Shown here: in pieces, positions 34,082-41,343 of the stretch
Layout of the letters: every line of letters begins with the position of its first letter
Position numbering within the stretch: the stretch's first letter is position 1
NCBI GenBank assembly: GCA_000753575.1
Contig: JRFF01000031.1
Span: 1 to 41,343, forward strand
Direction of reading: 5' to 3'
Origin: Candidatus Izimoplasma sp. HR2
GTDB taxonomy: Bacteria > Bacillota_I > Bacilli_A > Izemoplasmatales > Izemoplasmataceae
DNA: 41,343 nucleotides
Translations under genes and position numbers: made by a program
The notes under the pieces: model-generated
Told to the model about the DNA's origin: nothing
Databases searched by the model: none
Seen by the model: the letters and a program-made list of their open reading frames with translations, nothing else

Positions 34082-34110
34082 GGTACTATTCAATAGATGG
34101 TGCCTTTTAT
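34082..34110 (+). terminator. Terminator following repeat R3
   Basis: Eight-pair stem GGTACTAT / ATGGTGCC (two G-T pairs), then TTTT. Confidence 0.72.
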
Positions 34111-34150
34111 TTGACAATATGATAAAATGTATTAGATGGGAGATGATAAT

Positions 34151-34672
34151 ATGTATTTAAAATTTGGAAAAGTAGCAATTAGATCTGCTCAGCAAAATGA
34201 TATTAATAATCTATGCAATTGGTGGGCAAGCGGAGAGATTATGGCACATGCGGGATTTCCAAATGGCTTATCTACTGATAAATCAAAACTATCTCAAAGA
34301 ATTGATGCACAAAACAAGGATTTGTTACCAGATAATCAGTTAATTATAATTGAACTAGATAATGATTATCCTATTGGTGAGATGAATTACCGTTTGAAGT
34401 CAGATGGTGTTTTTGAAATAGGAATAAAAATTTGTGTTTCTACTGAACAAAGTAAAGGGTATGGTGCAACGGCAATTAAGTTGTTAATTTCTTTTCTAAA
34501 GAATGAAATGAAAGCAAAGAAAATCATATTAGATACAAATCTTAAAAATATAGGTGCACAAAAATTTTATAAAAGACTTGGATTTAAGCAAACTAAGATT
34601 CTAAAAGATTGTTGGGCAGATCAATTGGGCAATCTACAAGGAGCCGTATTCTTTGAGTTGAAGCTATACTAG
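34151..34672 (+). CDS. GNAT family N-acetyltransferase
   Basis: 173 aa. 'VAIRSAQQNDINNLCNWW' start, 'IELDNDYPIGEMNYRL', 'IGIKICVSTEQSKGYGATAIKLLI' (acetyl-CoA loop) and 'NIGAQKFYKRLGF' form a RimJ/RimL-like GNAT. Substrate unknown; such enzymes acetylate protein N-termini or small amines, including antibiotics. The ATG at 34151 is preferred over 34136 because GGGAG lies between them. Confidence 0.88.
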   Translation: MYLKFGKVAIRSAQQNDINNLCNWWASGEIMAHAGFPNGLSTDKSKLSQRIDAQNKDLLPDNQLIIIELDNDYPIGEMNYRLKSDGVFEIGIKICVSTEQSKGYGATAIKLLISFLKNEMKAKKIILDTNLKNIGAQKFYKRLGFKQTKILKDCWADQLGNLQGAVFFELKLY

Positions 34673-34722
34673 ATAAACTTATACAACTAAAACTTAACAG
34701 AAAACAGATGGGGGTTGTTATT

Positions 34723-35559
34723 ATGAAAATCAAAATATTGAATGAAATTAAAGAAATTAAAGATTTTGTTTTTAACAGAAGCATAGATGCTACTACTGCA
34801 AGCTATATAAGACTCAACACAATGAAAGATGTTGTTAAAACATTAGAACGTGAGATTAATAATGAGTTTGGAGAACTTCTAGGTATTTACGATAATGGAA
34901 AGTTACATGGTGTTTGTAGCTATTATTGGATAGATAAAGATAAATATATGCAGACTACAGTATTCGTTATAGATGGAGAATATAATGTAGTAGCAGATTA
35001 CTTTATAGAACATATGAAAAATGGCAAAGAAGATTATAAACTGTTTATCGGAATGCCTGGTGAAAATAGCAATGCAATTAATTATCTTGAGAAAAAGGGT
35101 AACCTATCAGAAAACAGTGTAAATTTAATATTACATAAACCTGCTAAAGTTTACTTAAGGAATGACAATGTTGTTAAAATTGATAAAAACAACTTTAATG
35201 AGTTCGAAAAGTTCTATGAGAAATTTGCAATCAAGTACGATATGTACTGGAACTCCAAAAATCTATTAAATGATATTAGTAGATTTGATATATTGGCATA
35301 TTTAAGTGATGAAGAAATAATTGGAGTAATTTTTGCAAAGAATGGCGAATCTAGTCAAGAGATATACGGACTATTTACTGATTCAAAAGAGAGTATAGTA
35401 TTTAAAGGATTACTTTCTGAGCTTATTCTTGGAATAATAGAGCAATCTGAAGCAGTGAAGATAACATATTTCATTGATCCAACAAATTTGTTAGAGTTGA
35501 GAACTGCTGAGGAGTTTGGATTTGAAGTTCAAGACACTTATAAAGGGTTTGAAATATAA
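34723..35559 (+). CDS. Divergent GNAT-like protein
   Basis: 278 aa from the ATG at 34723, preceded by GGGGG; an upstream ATG at 34708 has no site. Two GNAT-like halves seem present: 'ELLGIYDNGKLHGVCSYYWID' with 'NAINYLEKKGN', and 'DILAYLSDEEIIGVIFAKNG' with 'EFGFEVQDTYKGF'. The acetyl-CoA loop is not clear in either half, so activity is uncertain. It lies 50 bp after the previous GNAT and may share its transcript. Confidence 0.62.
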   Translation: MKIKILNEIKEIKDFVFNRSIDATTASYIRLNTMKDVVKTLEREINNEFGELLGIYDNGKLHGVCSYYWIDKDKYMQTTVFVIDGEYNVVADYFIEHMKNGKEDYKLFIGMPGENSNAINYLEKKGNLSENSVNLILHKPAKVYLRNDNVVKIDKNNFNEFEKFYEKFAIKYDMYWNSKNLLNDISRFDILAYLSDEEIIGVIFAKNGESSQEIYGLFTDSKESIVFKGLLSELILGIIEQSEAVKITYFIDPTNLLELRTAEEFGFEVQDTYKGFEI

Positions 35560-35581
35560 ACAAATTAATAAAGCCATTAAA

Positions 35582-35608
35582 CTCCTTATATAATAGGGAG
35601 ATTTTTTT
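35582..35608 (+). terminator. Terminator after the GNAT pair
   Basis: Seven-pair stem CTCCTTA / ATAGGGAG side (one G-T), short AT loop, seven T. Confidence 0.78.
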
Positions 35609-35701
35609 CAAGCATGGGAAGTGGATTCGAAACGCAAAATGAAACCAATTCGAACCTAAAACAGAAAAGCAGTTTAGATAGAGAAATATGTAACTAATCT
35701 T

Positions 35702-35736
35702 ATTTGTCACAGTTTTGTCAAATTACAGTGTATAAT
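35702..35736 (+). promoter_or_regulatory. Pho-box-like promoter, copy B
   Basis: TTTGTCA repeats at 35703-35709 and 35714-35720 (11-bp period), 10-bp gap, TATAAT 35731-35736 in GTGTATAAT, exactly matching copy A at 24724. A second TATAAT at 35737-35742 is 16 bp from TTGTCA and could work as an ordinary promoter. Confidence 0.6.
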
Positions 35737-35769
35737 TATAATCAGATAATTATATTTTGGAGGGATATT

Positions 35770-36240
35770 ATGAAAAAAGTATATTTTTTAATTATTCTAT
35801 TAGTGGTAACTTTCTTAACAGGATGTACAGAGACTGATAATGATCATTCATTTGATGTTAATGAGAGTTATATTCTTGAACCTTTGTTAACGGTGCAAAG
35901 ACCTGTCCAAGAGAGTCATCAAAATGAGGACGTTCTTGGTGTTGAGACAGAAACTGTAGATGTTACAGATATTGATTGGCAAGTAAAATATGAGTCAGAG
36001 CTTTACTCGATATTATATCGTGATGTTCCATATGACATGCTGTTTTATATGATCGGGTATCCGATTGAGGACAGCTGTTCTTGTAATATAGGTGAAAAAA
36101 CTAGATATCAATATGTAGTCTACTATAATGAGCAATACTATGATATTTATGAATTTCATCAAAAGTACAACAATTTAAGTTGTGATTTCTTGGAGGATAT
36201 TGGGATTGAATATTCTGTATGTGTTTCTGAAAATGATTAG
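35770..36240 (+). CDS. Small secreted lipoprotein of unknown function
   Basis: 156 aa from the ATG at 35770 with TGGAGGG upstream. 'MKKVYFLIILLVVTFLTGC' is a lipoprotein signal peptide with lipobox LTGC (Cys 19). The mature part is acidic, with a 'CSCN' and further cysteines (disulfides possible). No family recognised. It stands alone behind the Pho-box-like promoter and ends before a terminator. Confidence 0.8.
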   Translation: MKKVYFLIILLVVTFLTGCTETDNDHSFDVNESYILEPLLTVQRPVQESHQNEDVLGVETETVDVTDIDWQVKYESELYSILYRDVPYDMLFYMIGYPIEDSCSCNIGEKTRYQYVVYYNEQYYDIYEFHQKYNNLSCDFLEDIGIEYSVCVSEND

Positions 36241-36323
36241 AAGGTATCGTTAACAAAAGCTTGAATACTTCTTTACATTTCGGTAGGGAGTTTATTCTCT
36301 CAATAAGTATCACTATAATATTT

Positions 36324-36359
36324 AATGACTATGACATCTTATGCTTTAGTCATTTTTTT
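36324..36359 (+). terminator. Lipoprotein gene terminator
   Basis: Eight-pair stem AATGACTA / TAGTCATT, 15-nt loop, T-run. Confidence 0.8.
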
Positions 36360-36684
36360 AAACTATTGTGATATTCTCAGTTTTTTATATACAATTAAAC
36401 ATAAAAAAAGCCTAAAAAGACCATTATTTGAATACCCAAAAATATGTTGTTTCAGGTTTTTTTCGTGTCTCAAATATTAAAATATATACATTTTTTCGAA
36501 AAAAGTATTGAGATTTCGAATTTAGAGCAAAAAAACTGTGTTTTGTACACTGGTTCGGGGAGTGTCTTGAATAAATATAAAGATTTACTTATGTAGAGTA
36601 TGAAGTTTATAATATTTGAAATTTATTAATCTTTTTCAATATGGTATAATTTAACTAAGGAAGAAAAGTAAGGTGTTAAAAAAG

Positions 36685-36711
36685 ACAGCTTGCATAAGCT
36701 GTTTTTATATT
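36685..36711 (+). terminator. Leader terminator before the ABC transporter
   Basis: Seven-pair stem ACAGCTT / AAGCTGT, loop GCAT, five T. It lies between the -10 (36645) and the gene start (36735), inside a GTG mini-ORF, so it looks like an attenuator. Confidence 0.7.
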
Positions 36712-36734
36712 TTTAGGACATAGGGGTGATGTAG

Positions 36735-39284
36735 ATGATTAAGATTTCAAACATGTATAAGAGTTATTCCAGTAAGTATACTGGTAAACAAGAAGTGTTT
36801 AAAGATTTTTCGATTGATTTTCCATCAAAGGGATTTGTGAGTATACTAGGAAAGAGTGGCTGTGGAAAGACAACCCTATTGAATGTAATAGGGGGAATAG
36901 ACTCTATTGATCAAGGGTACGTAAATGTATTTGGATATGATATTAGTAAATATAGTAATGTTAATACCTTAATAGATCAGTATCGAAAAGATATAGTTGG
37001 GTTTGTATTCCAAAACTATAATCTGATTAATAATATTAGTGTATATAAAAACCTAGCATTACCTTTAGAAATGCAAGGTTTCAGTAAAGAAGAAATAAAA
37101 ATAAAAATAACAGAAGTTTTAACGAAGGTTGAGATGTCTGAATATATGCATAGAATGCCCTATGAACTAAGTGGCGGACAGCAACAACGTATCGCGATTG
37201 CAAGAGCTATAATTAAAGACGCAAAATGTATATTGGCTGATGAACCTACAGGTAACTTAGATAGTAAAACAGCTAAAAGTATACTACTGTTACTGCAAGA
37301 AATATCAAAGACGAGATTAGTATTATTTGTTACGCATGAAAAAGAATATGCTGATGAATATTCAGATTCTGTTATAGAACTTCAAGATGGTGAAATTATG
37401 AATGAGTATTCAGTAGAACTATCAAAAGAAGAAACTGATACTTATAAGAAATCAAAACTTTCATTTATGACTTTATTTTCTAGAAGCTTATCACATCTAA
37501 AAAAAGGAATAGTTAAAAGTACCTTAATAATTTTATTATTTAGTGTGATGATCGGAATTTTTGCTACAAGTATAATAACTATTATGACAACAAAAGAAGA
37601 AATTATCACAGATACTTTAAGAAGTTCAGACGATACTGTAACCAATATCACAAGTATCGGTATCGTTACAACTAAAGATGGTAATTTGGCCTTTAATGGT
37701 AGTGGATTTGGATTTGATAATTTAATAGTATATGATGCGTATAACGATTTAATTGAGAAATACGGAGAGGAAAACGTTGTACTAAATAGTAATGTGAACA
37801 TTGTGAATGACATTGATTTTGATGGTGAGTATATAAATTCTCTTATATATCCAATCATAGTTAATCTTCTCAATAAAGATATAGATTACAATATTAGTAA
37901 CCTAGAGGGTGATCTACCAAGTACTAGTAGTGAAGTAATAATTACAGACTATATAGCACTGACATTGTTTGATACTGAAGATGCAATGGGAGAAATATTA
38001 AAAGTGAATCGCTACGAGCGATATAATGATTATGTTGAAATGGAATTAACAATAGTTGGAATTATCCACACAGATTATATTGAGAGAGGATACAAAGACA
38101 CAACAATGGGGCTTGACTTTTATTATAGTGGATCAACTGATTTTACACCCGATCATGGCTATGTAATGTGGGAAAGAAATCCTTATGCACAAATTTTTGC
38201 GATATCTGATATATTTATTGGGTTAGATTCAGTTCATCAAAATTCAGAGGAACTGATTGATGGTATTTATAATAATGGTGTCAATTTTTATCTTCAAGTC
38301 GATGAAGGTATCAAACATGTTAATGGTGATTTCTATAGTGAAGATATCGTAGATCTTGATTCTGTTATAGGTAGATTACCATTATCAAACAACGAAATAG
38401 CTGTAAATATCGATCAAATATCGTGGATGTTCCCAACTAATAGTAGTGATATTGATGATCTAATAAATGGAGTGATTTCCTTCGAGGAGTTTAAAACATT
38501 ATTGCAGATAGGAAATATTGAGATAACTTACGATAATGGTACAGTAGAAGAACAATATCAGGACTTTTTACCTGAAACATTTGTCGTAGTAGGCGTATAT
38601 AGTAAAAGAACTGATGAGTATCTTTTTCCTAGTGATGTATCTGTTGTAATTACGAAAGACTTAATAACAGCATTGAATGATAATTATCCTTATGAACATA
38701 TCGGTATATCTATTTTAAATAATTCACGAGAATTAGAGAATATTTTGTTAGATATTCAAGAAAGAGATTTTGTGAATGTGCATAAATTGCGCGATCCAAG
38801 ATTTGATTCAACGGTAATTGTAAATCGTGAGGGTATGTTCAATTTATATCGAGCAATCGATGAATATGAAAATATTACTATTCCGTTAATGTACTCGTTA
38901 CTATACTTTTCATTAGCATTTACCTTCATTCTTCTATTTCTCTATTCATATTTAAGCGTTCTAACAAATAAAAAGCAACTTGGAATTTATAGATCATTAG
39001 GTTTTACTATTTTTGATGTAATAAAAATGTATATGATAGAGTATGGTTTGATATCTTTAGTGTCCATTATTATTGGATTTATAATAAGTATATTTGGTAT
39101 TAATGAAATTGAATCAACTGTCTTTGCAAAAACAATGTTTATAGAACTTAATTTAATACCTTTTGAAATAACATCTACTATCTATGTGATTGGTATTTCT
39201 TTAGGAATAGTTTTACTAACATCTATATTGCCATTAATTAATTTGCTAAAGATGACACCAATTAAAATAATCAATAACGAATAA
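36735..39284 (+). CDS. ABC transporter, fused ATPase and FtsX-like permease
   Basis: 849 aa. Residues 1-230 are the ATPase: Walker A GKSGCGKTT (39-47), signature LSGGQ (145-149), Walker B ILADEPT (166-172), of the LolD/MacB/BceA-like group. One TM segment follows at about 258-282, then a large external domain (about 290-720), then three TM segments (about 735-760, 783-808, 822-842) as in FtsX/MacB permeases. Such fused proteins export or extract lipids, lipoproteins or peptides, and often give resistance to antimicrobial peptides. Possible leader attenuation upstream. Substrate unknown. Confidence 0.87.
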   Translation: MIKISNMYKSYSSKYTGKQEVFKDFSIDFPSKGFVSILGKSGCGKTTLLNVIGGIDSIDQGYVNVFGYDISKYSNVNTLIDQYRKDIVGFVFQNYNLINNISVYKNLALPLEMQGFSKEEIKIKITEVLTKVEMSEYMHRMPYELSGGQQQRIAIARAIIKDAKCILADEPTGNLDSKTAKSILLLLQEISKTRLVLFVTHEKEYADEYSDSVIELQDGEIMNEYSVELSKEETDTYKKSKLSFMTLFSRSLSHLKKGIVKSTLIILLFSVMIGIFATSIITIMTTKEEIITDTLRSSDDTVTNITSIGIVTTKDGNLAFNGSGFGFDNLIVYDAYNDLIEKYGEENVVLNSNVNIVNDIDFDGEYINSLIYPIIVNLLNKDIDYNISNLEGDLPSTSSEVIITDYIALTLFDTEDAMGEILKVNRYERYNDYVEMELTIVGIIHTDYIERGYKDTTMGLDFYYSGSTDFTPDHGYVMWERNPYAQIFAISDIFIGLDSVHQNSEELIDGIYNNGVNFYLQVDEGIKHVNGDFYSEDIVDLDSVIGRLPLSNNEIAVNIDQISWMFPTNSSDIDDLINGVISFEEFKTLLQIGNIEITYDNGTVEEQYQDFLPETFVVVGVYSKRTDEYLFPSDVSVVITKDLITALNDNYPYEHIGISILNNSRELENILLDIQERDFVNVHKLRDPRFDSTVIVNREGMFNLYRAIDEYENITIPLMYSLLYFSLAFTFILLFLYSYLSVLTNKKQLGIYRSLGFTIFDVIKMYMIEYGLISLVSIIIGFIISIFGINEIESTVFAKTMFIELNLIPFEITSTIYVIGISLGIVLLTSILPLINLLKMTPIKIINNE

Positions 39285-39326
39285 AGAAATAAACATTGGT
39301 GATATAATAATAGTGAAGTGATACTA

Positions 39327-39455
39327 TGGCAAAAGCAGATAAGTGAAATAGAGCAGAGTATAAAAGGAACAATAATTCATTTTGATTTATTTAATAAACC
39401 CGATAATCATTATACAATAATATCGAAGAGTAAGTTTCCTAAATTGTTTAACTAA
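39327..39455 (+). pseudogene. C-terminal remnant of a papain/ART-like paralogue
   Basis: From 39339, 38 codons to a TAA match the end of the 472-aa protein at 16026 (29 of 38 identical, ending KSKFPKLFN). A Trp codon at 39327 aligns with one 12 residues before the match. The rest of the gene is gone, replaced by the end of the ABC transporter 43 nt upstream. Confidence 0.88.
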
Positions 39456-39514
39456 TATTAGATACAATAATTTAGGAATACTTATATTAAAAAAAATGTA
39501 AAGAAGCATTAAAA

Positions 39515-39550
39515 GGTCTTAATCTATTAGCGATTAAGACTTTATTCTTT
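39515..39550 (+). terminator. Terminator after the remnant
   Basis: Nine-pair stem GTCTTAATC / GATTAAGAC, seven-nt loop, T-rich tail running into repeat R4. Confidence 0.82.
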
Positions 39551-39616
39551 TCCCCTAACTGCGATAAACTGAGCCGTATCATAAGTAATTGTAACTAATG
39601 ACATGTATGGCATAAC
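39551..39616 (+). repeat. Intergenic repeat copy R4 (B subtype)
   Basis: Begins CCCCTAACTGCGATAAACTG then GAGCCGTATCATAAGTAATTG and AATGACATG...CATAACAAAGCCC. First half matches R2/R3; the second half matches R5 only. GCCGTA can pair with TATGGC. Confidence 0.78.
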
Positions 39617-39642
39617 AAAGCCCTTTCTGGGCTTTTGCTTTT
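39617..39642 (+). terminator. Terminator following repeat R4
   Basis: Seven-pair stem AAAGCCC / GGGCTTT, loop TTTCT, T-rich tail. R5 begins the same hairpin at the window edge. Confidence 0.85.
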
Positions 39643-39705
39643 GATGTATTAAAGACATACTTTTCATGAATTTATTGCAAACTACACATTTTGAAAATGA
39701 ATAAT

Positions 39706-39763
39706 TTGACAAATAATTCATTTAATGGTAATATTTAATTGAAATAAGTGACCAAGTGGTCAC
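39706..39763 (+). promoter_or_regulatory. TetR promoter with perfect operator
   Basis: TTGACA (39706-39711), 17 bp, TAATAT (39729-39734). The operator GTGACCAAGTGGTCAC (39748-39763) is a perfect inverted repeat just downstream of the start point and touching the ribosome-binding site, ideal for autorepression. Confidence 0.82.
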
Positions 39764-39775
39764 CGGAGGGATTGT

Positions 39776-40375
39776 ATGAATAAAACATTTGATAATATTT
39801 CGAAAGAAAAACAAAATAAAATTATTGAGGCTGCATTTAAGGAGTTTTCATTACATGGATATGAAAATTCTTCAACTAACAGACTGGTAAAAAGCATAGG
39901 TATTTCAAAGGGTAGCCTATACAAGTACTTCTCAACCAAATTGGATTTGTATATATATTTAGTTAACATATCTGTATCAAGATTATTAGAACACTTTGAT
40001 TCAAATGAAGTTAAAGGAGAAAATTGGAGGGAAAGAATATTAGATTATTCATCAATTGAGTTTGATTTTTTGATTAAGGACCCAGTTGCTTATCGCTTCT
40101 TTTACAAGTTGGTGAGCGAATTAGAATCTCGACAACTGAGGAGAGTAAAAGAAGATTTATATAAAATCGCGAACGACTATCAAAAGAAAATATTCCTATC
40201 TATTGGCATTCCAAAAGATAACTTTGAATTTCTTTCATCTCATATCTCTTTTTTACTTAAAGGATATAATCAGTACTATTTCGAAACACTGAATAGTTTT
40301 GAAGTAGGAATAGAAGATAAAAAATCATACTTATCAGGTTTAAAAACCCATCTTGAATATGTGAGGGAACCATAA
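39776..40375 (+). CDS. TetR-family repressor
   Basis: 199 aa. The N-terminal HTH is clear: 'IIEAAFKEFSLHGYENSSTNRLVKSIGISKGSLYKYFSTKLDLY' (about 17-62). The C-terminal ligand domain is variable, with no predicted ligand. CGGAGGG precedes the ATG. Its TAA overlaps the hydrolase ATG by one base, so both are made from one transcript under the operator at 39748; it most likely represses itself and the hydrolase until a substrate-like inducer binds. Confidence 0.93.
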   Translation: MNKTFDNISKEKQNKIIEAAFKEFSLHGYENSSTNRLVKSIGISKGSLYKYFSTKLDLYIYLVNISVSRLLEHFDSNEVKGENWRERILDYSSIEFDFLIKDPVAYRFFYKLVSELESRQLRRVKEDLYKIANDYQKKIFLSIGIPKDNFEFLSSHISFLLKGYNQYYFETLNSFEVGIEDKKSYLSGLKTHLEYVREP

Positions 40376-41175
40376 TGAAAAAAAATATGATACAAGTTAA
40401 CCAATACAACATTGAGTATGTTGAAGCGGGTAAAGGCAATGAAAAGACAATTGTTTTTGCACATGGATTAGGGGCGAATGTTGAACAATGGACTAAACAA
40501 ATAGACTATTTTTCTGAAGACTATCATGTAATTTCATTTTCACTTCCGGGGCATGGAGAATCATCGAAGGATGAAATAGATATTCAATATTCCTTAAAAG
40601 AATATGCATTGACAGTTATTGAACTCTTTAACAAACTAGATTTTTCTAGCTGTATCTGGGTTGGTAATTCAATGGGTGGAGTAATTGGCTATGAAATACT
40701 AAAAGTTGCTCCTGAAAAAATAGAGATGATAATTACTAATGGTACAACTCCTGAATTATTTATGTCAAAACGGACAGTGAAACTCATCTGTTTCTTTGAT
40801 AAGTTATTAATTAAATTAATGAAATTTGATGGATATATAAAGTTCGCTTCAAAGCATTCTTCGAAAGTTAAATCTGTTCAAGAAGAGATTTGCAATATAT
40901 TCAAAAAGGCCTCTCCAAAAGCCATTATAGATTCTCATTACATGTTAGGAAACTATAGTTACATTGATGTTATAAATGAAACTAGTATTCCAATTGCATT
41001 TATTAAAGCTCAGTACGATAAAGATATAAATAAGTATATAATGAAAATCGCTGAAGCACTTCAAAAAAACGCAAATGTTCAATTTGTTGAATTTAGAAAT
41101 GTTGGACATATATCTAATTTAGAAAAACCAGCTGAATACAATCAAATAGTCGAAGAATTAATTAACTATCAATAA
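40375..41175 (+). CDS. Alpha/beta hydrolase
   Basis: 266 aa. 'IVFAHGLGANVEQW' (oxyanion strand with HG), nucleophile elbow GNSMGG (Ser 99), an Asp in 'AQYDKDI' and the catalytic His in 'NVGHISNLEKP' complete the triad. No signal peptide; cytosolic esterase or lipase-like enzyme of unknown substrate. Coupled to the TetR gene, so its substrate or product may be the inducer. Confidence 0.9.
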   Translation: MKKNMIQVNQYNIEYVEAGKGNEKTIVFAHGLGANVEQWTKQIDYFSEDYHVISFSLPGHGESSKDEIDIQYSLKEYALTVIELFNKLDFSSCIWVGNSMGGVIGYEILKVAPEKIEMIITNGTTPELFMSKRTVKLICFFDKLLIKLMKFDGYIKFASKHSSKVKSVQEEICNIFKKASPKAIIDSHYMLGNYSYIDVINETSIPIAFIKAQYDKDINKYIMKIAEALQKNANVQFVEFRNVGHISNLEKPAEYNQIVEELINYQ

Positions 41176-41259
41176 TAATATTTAGATTTTTATCGAAGCT
41201 AGATAAATCAATGTGATATTAAACATTGGTTTGCACATCCAATATATGTATAAAATAAT

Positions 41260-41343
41260 AAGTTGCAACTAAATGCGATACAACGAGCCGTACCACAAGT
41301 AATTGCAACTTATGACATGCGCACCATAACAAAGCCCTTTTGG
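41260..41343 (+). repeat. Intergenic repeat copy R5 (B subtype, cut by window end)
   Basis: Contains ATGCGATACAACGAGCC, GTACCACAAGTAATTGCAAC and TATGACATG...CATAACAAAGCCC. ATAAGTTGCAA at its left pairs with TTGCAACTTAT inside it (11 bp). The terminator hairpin that follows in R4 starts here (AAAGCCC) and runs off the window. Confidence 0.75.

Larger units (their letters stand above)
36241..36734. promoter_or_regulatory. 494-bp region upstream of the ABC transporter
   Basis: Holds a terminator at 36324-36359, an AT-rich stretch with a palindromic TTTTCGAAAA near 36495, further TTTCGAA words, a TATAAT at 36645-36650, and a terminator hairpin at 36685-36711 just before the ABC gene. No gene beyond a possible 16-codon GTG leader (36673-36723). 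Confidence 0.55.
39285..39775. other. 491-bp intergenic mosaic
   Basis: In order: a gene-tail remnant (39327-39455), a terminator (39515-39550), repeat R4 with its terminator (39551-39642), and the TetR promoter/operator (39706-39763). Each piece is listed separately. Confidence 0.7.

Noticed and set aside
14979-41343. Repeat copies as integron attC sites
   Set aside because: Copies sit at gene 3' ends like attC, but the paired RYYYAAC...GTTRRRY ends are missing on both strands and no integron integrase is visible.
1-41343. Mycoplasma-type code with TGA as Trp
   Set aside because: TGA ends several intact genes (for example at 14976, 16027, 24664, 32842), and Trp is written TGG throughout.
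1-41343. CRISPR array or IS element
   Set aside because: No regularly spaced direct repeats and no transposase gene were found; the only recombinase is the serine recombinase.

Overview
The window is AT-rich, with low-GC Bacillota-type Shine-Dalgarno sites, TTG/GTG starts, dense intrinsic terminators, and TGA used as an ordinary stop. The tilS-hpt-ftsH order is the classic Bacillota cluster. The gene content (UMF1-type transporter, Maf, two-subunit class I fumarase, short malic enzyme, L31) fits a Bacilli or Mollicutes-related lineage with the standard code, in the direction of Haloplasma/Izemoplasma/Turicibacter. That placement is an inference; no rRNA or tRNA is present to confirm it.

Core block (1-10.85 kb): on the minus strand lie ftsH (cut by the window edge), hpt and tilS. 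Divergent from them are a UMF1-family transporter overlapping maf, then a LytTR regulator paired with a membrane-anchored beta-propeller protein. A convergent minus-strand operon encodes fumarase alpha, fumarase beta and malic enzyme (fumarate to malate to pyruvate). rpmE follows.

Accessory block (10.85 kb to end): nearly all genes point right and stand alone or in pairs with their own promoters and terminators. In order: a leader ORF plus terminator ahead of a 975-aa GNAT fusion and a frameshifted amidohydrolase; a two-gene unit of a helical protein and a papain-like/ART-like protein; an AraC-type regulator; an opposed RES-domain gene; an SSB-like gene with small companions; small genes (membrane protein, ASCH, RadC/JAB, Nudix, ParB-like, phospholipase-C-like, GNAT, membrane protein); a large serine recombinase; a defence-like stretch (Xre regulator, TIR, 3-TM protein, GHKL ATPase, DNA methyltransferase); then phosphotransferase, two GNATs, a lipoprotein, a large ABC transporter, and a TetR-alpha/beta hydrolase pair with a perfect operator.

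The most unusual features are structural. A roughly 55-75 bp repeat (five copies, all in gene orientation) sits 3' of five genes and directly before an unrelated terminator hairpin. Two short gene tails, one of RadC and one of the papain/ART-like protein, are stranded downstream of unrelated genes. Three terminators (and one decayed copy) share a GAAA-loop design. Two unrelated membrane genes share a promoter with the geometry of an E. coli Pho box. Together these suggest that the accessory block grows by swapping small gene cassettes at gene 3' ends, but no cassette recombinase of integron type is present and the mechanism is unproven.
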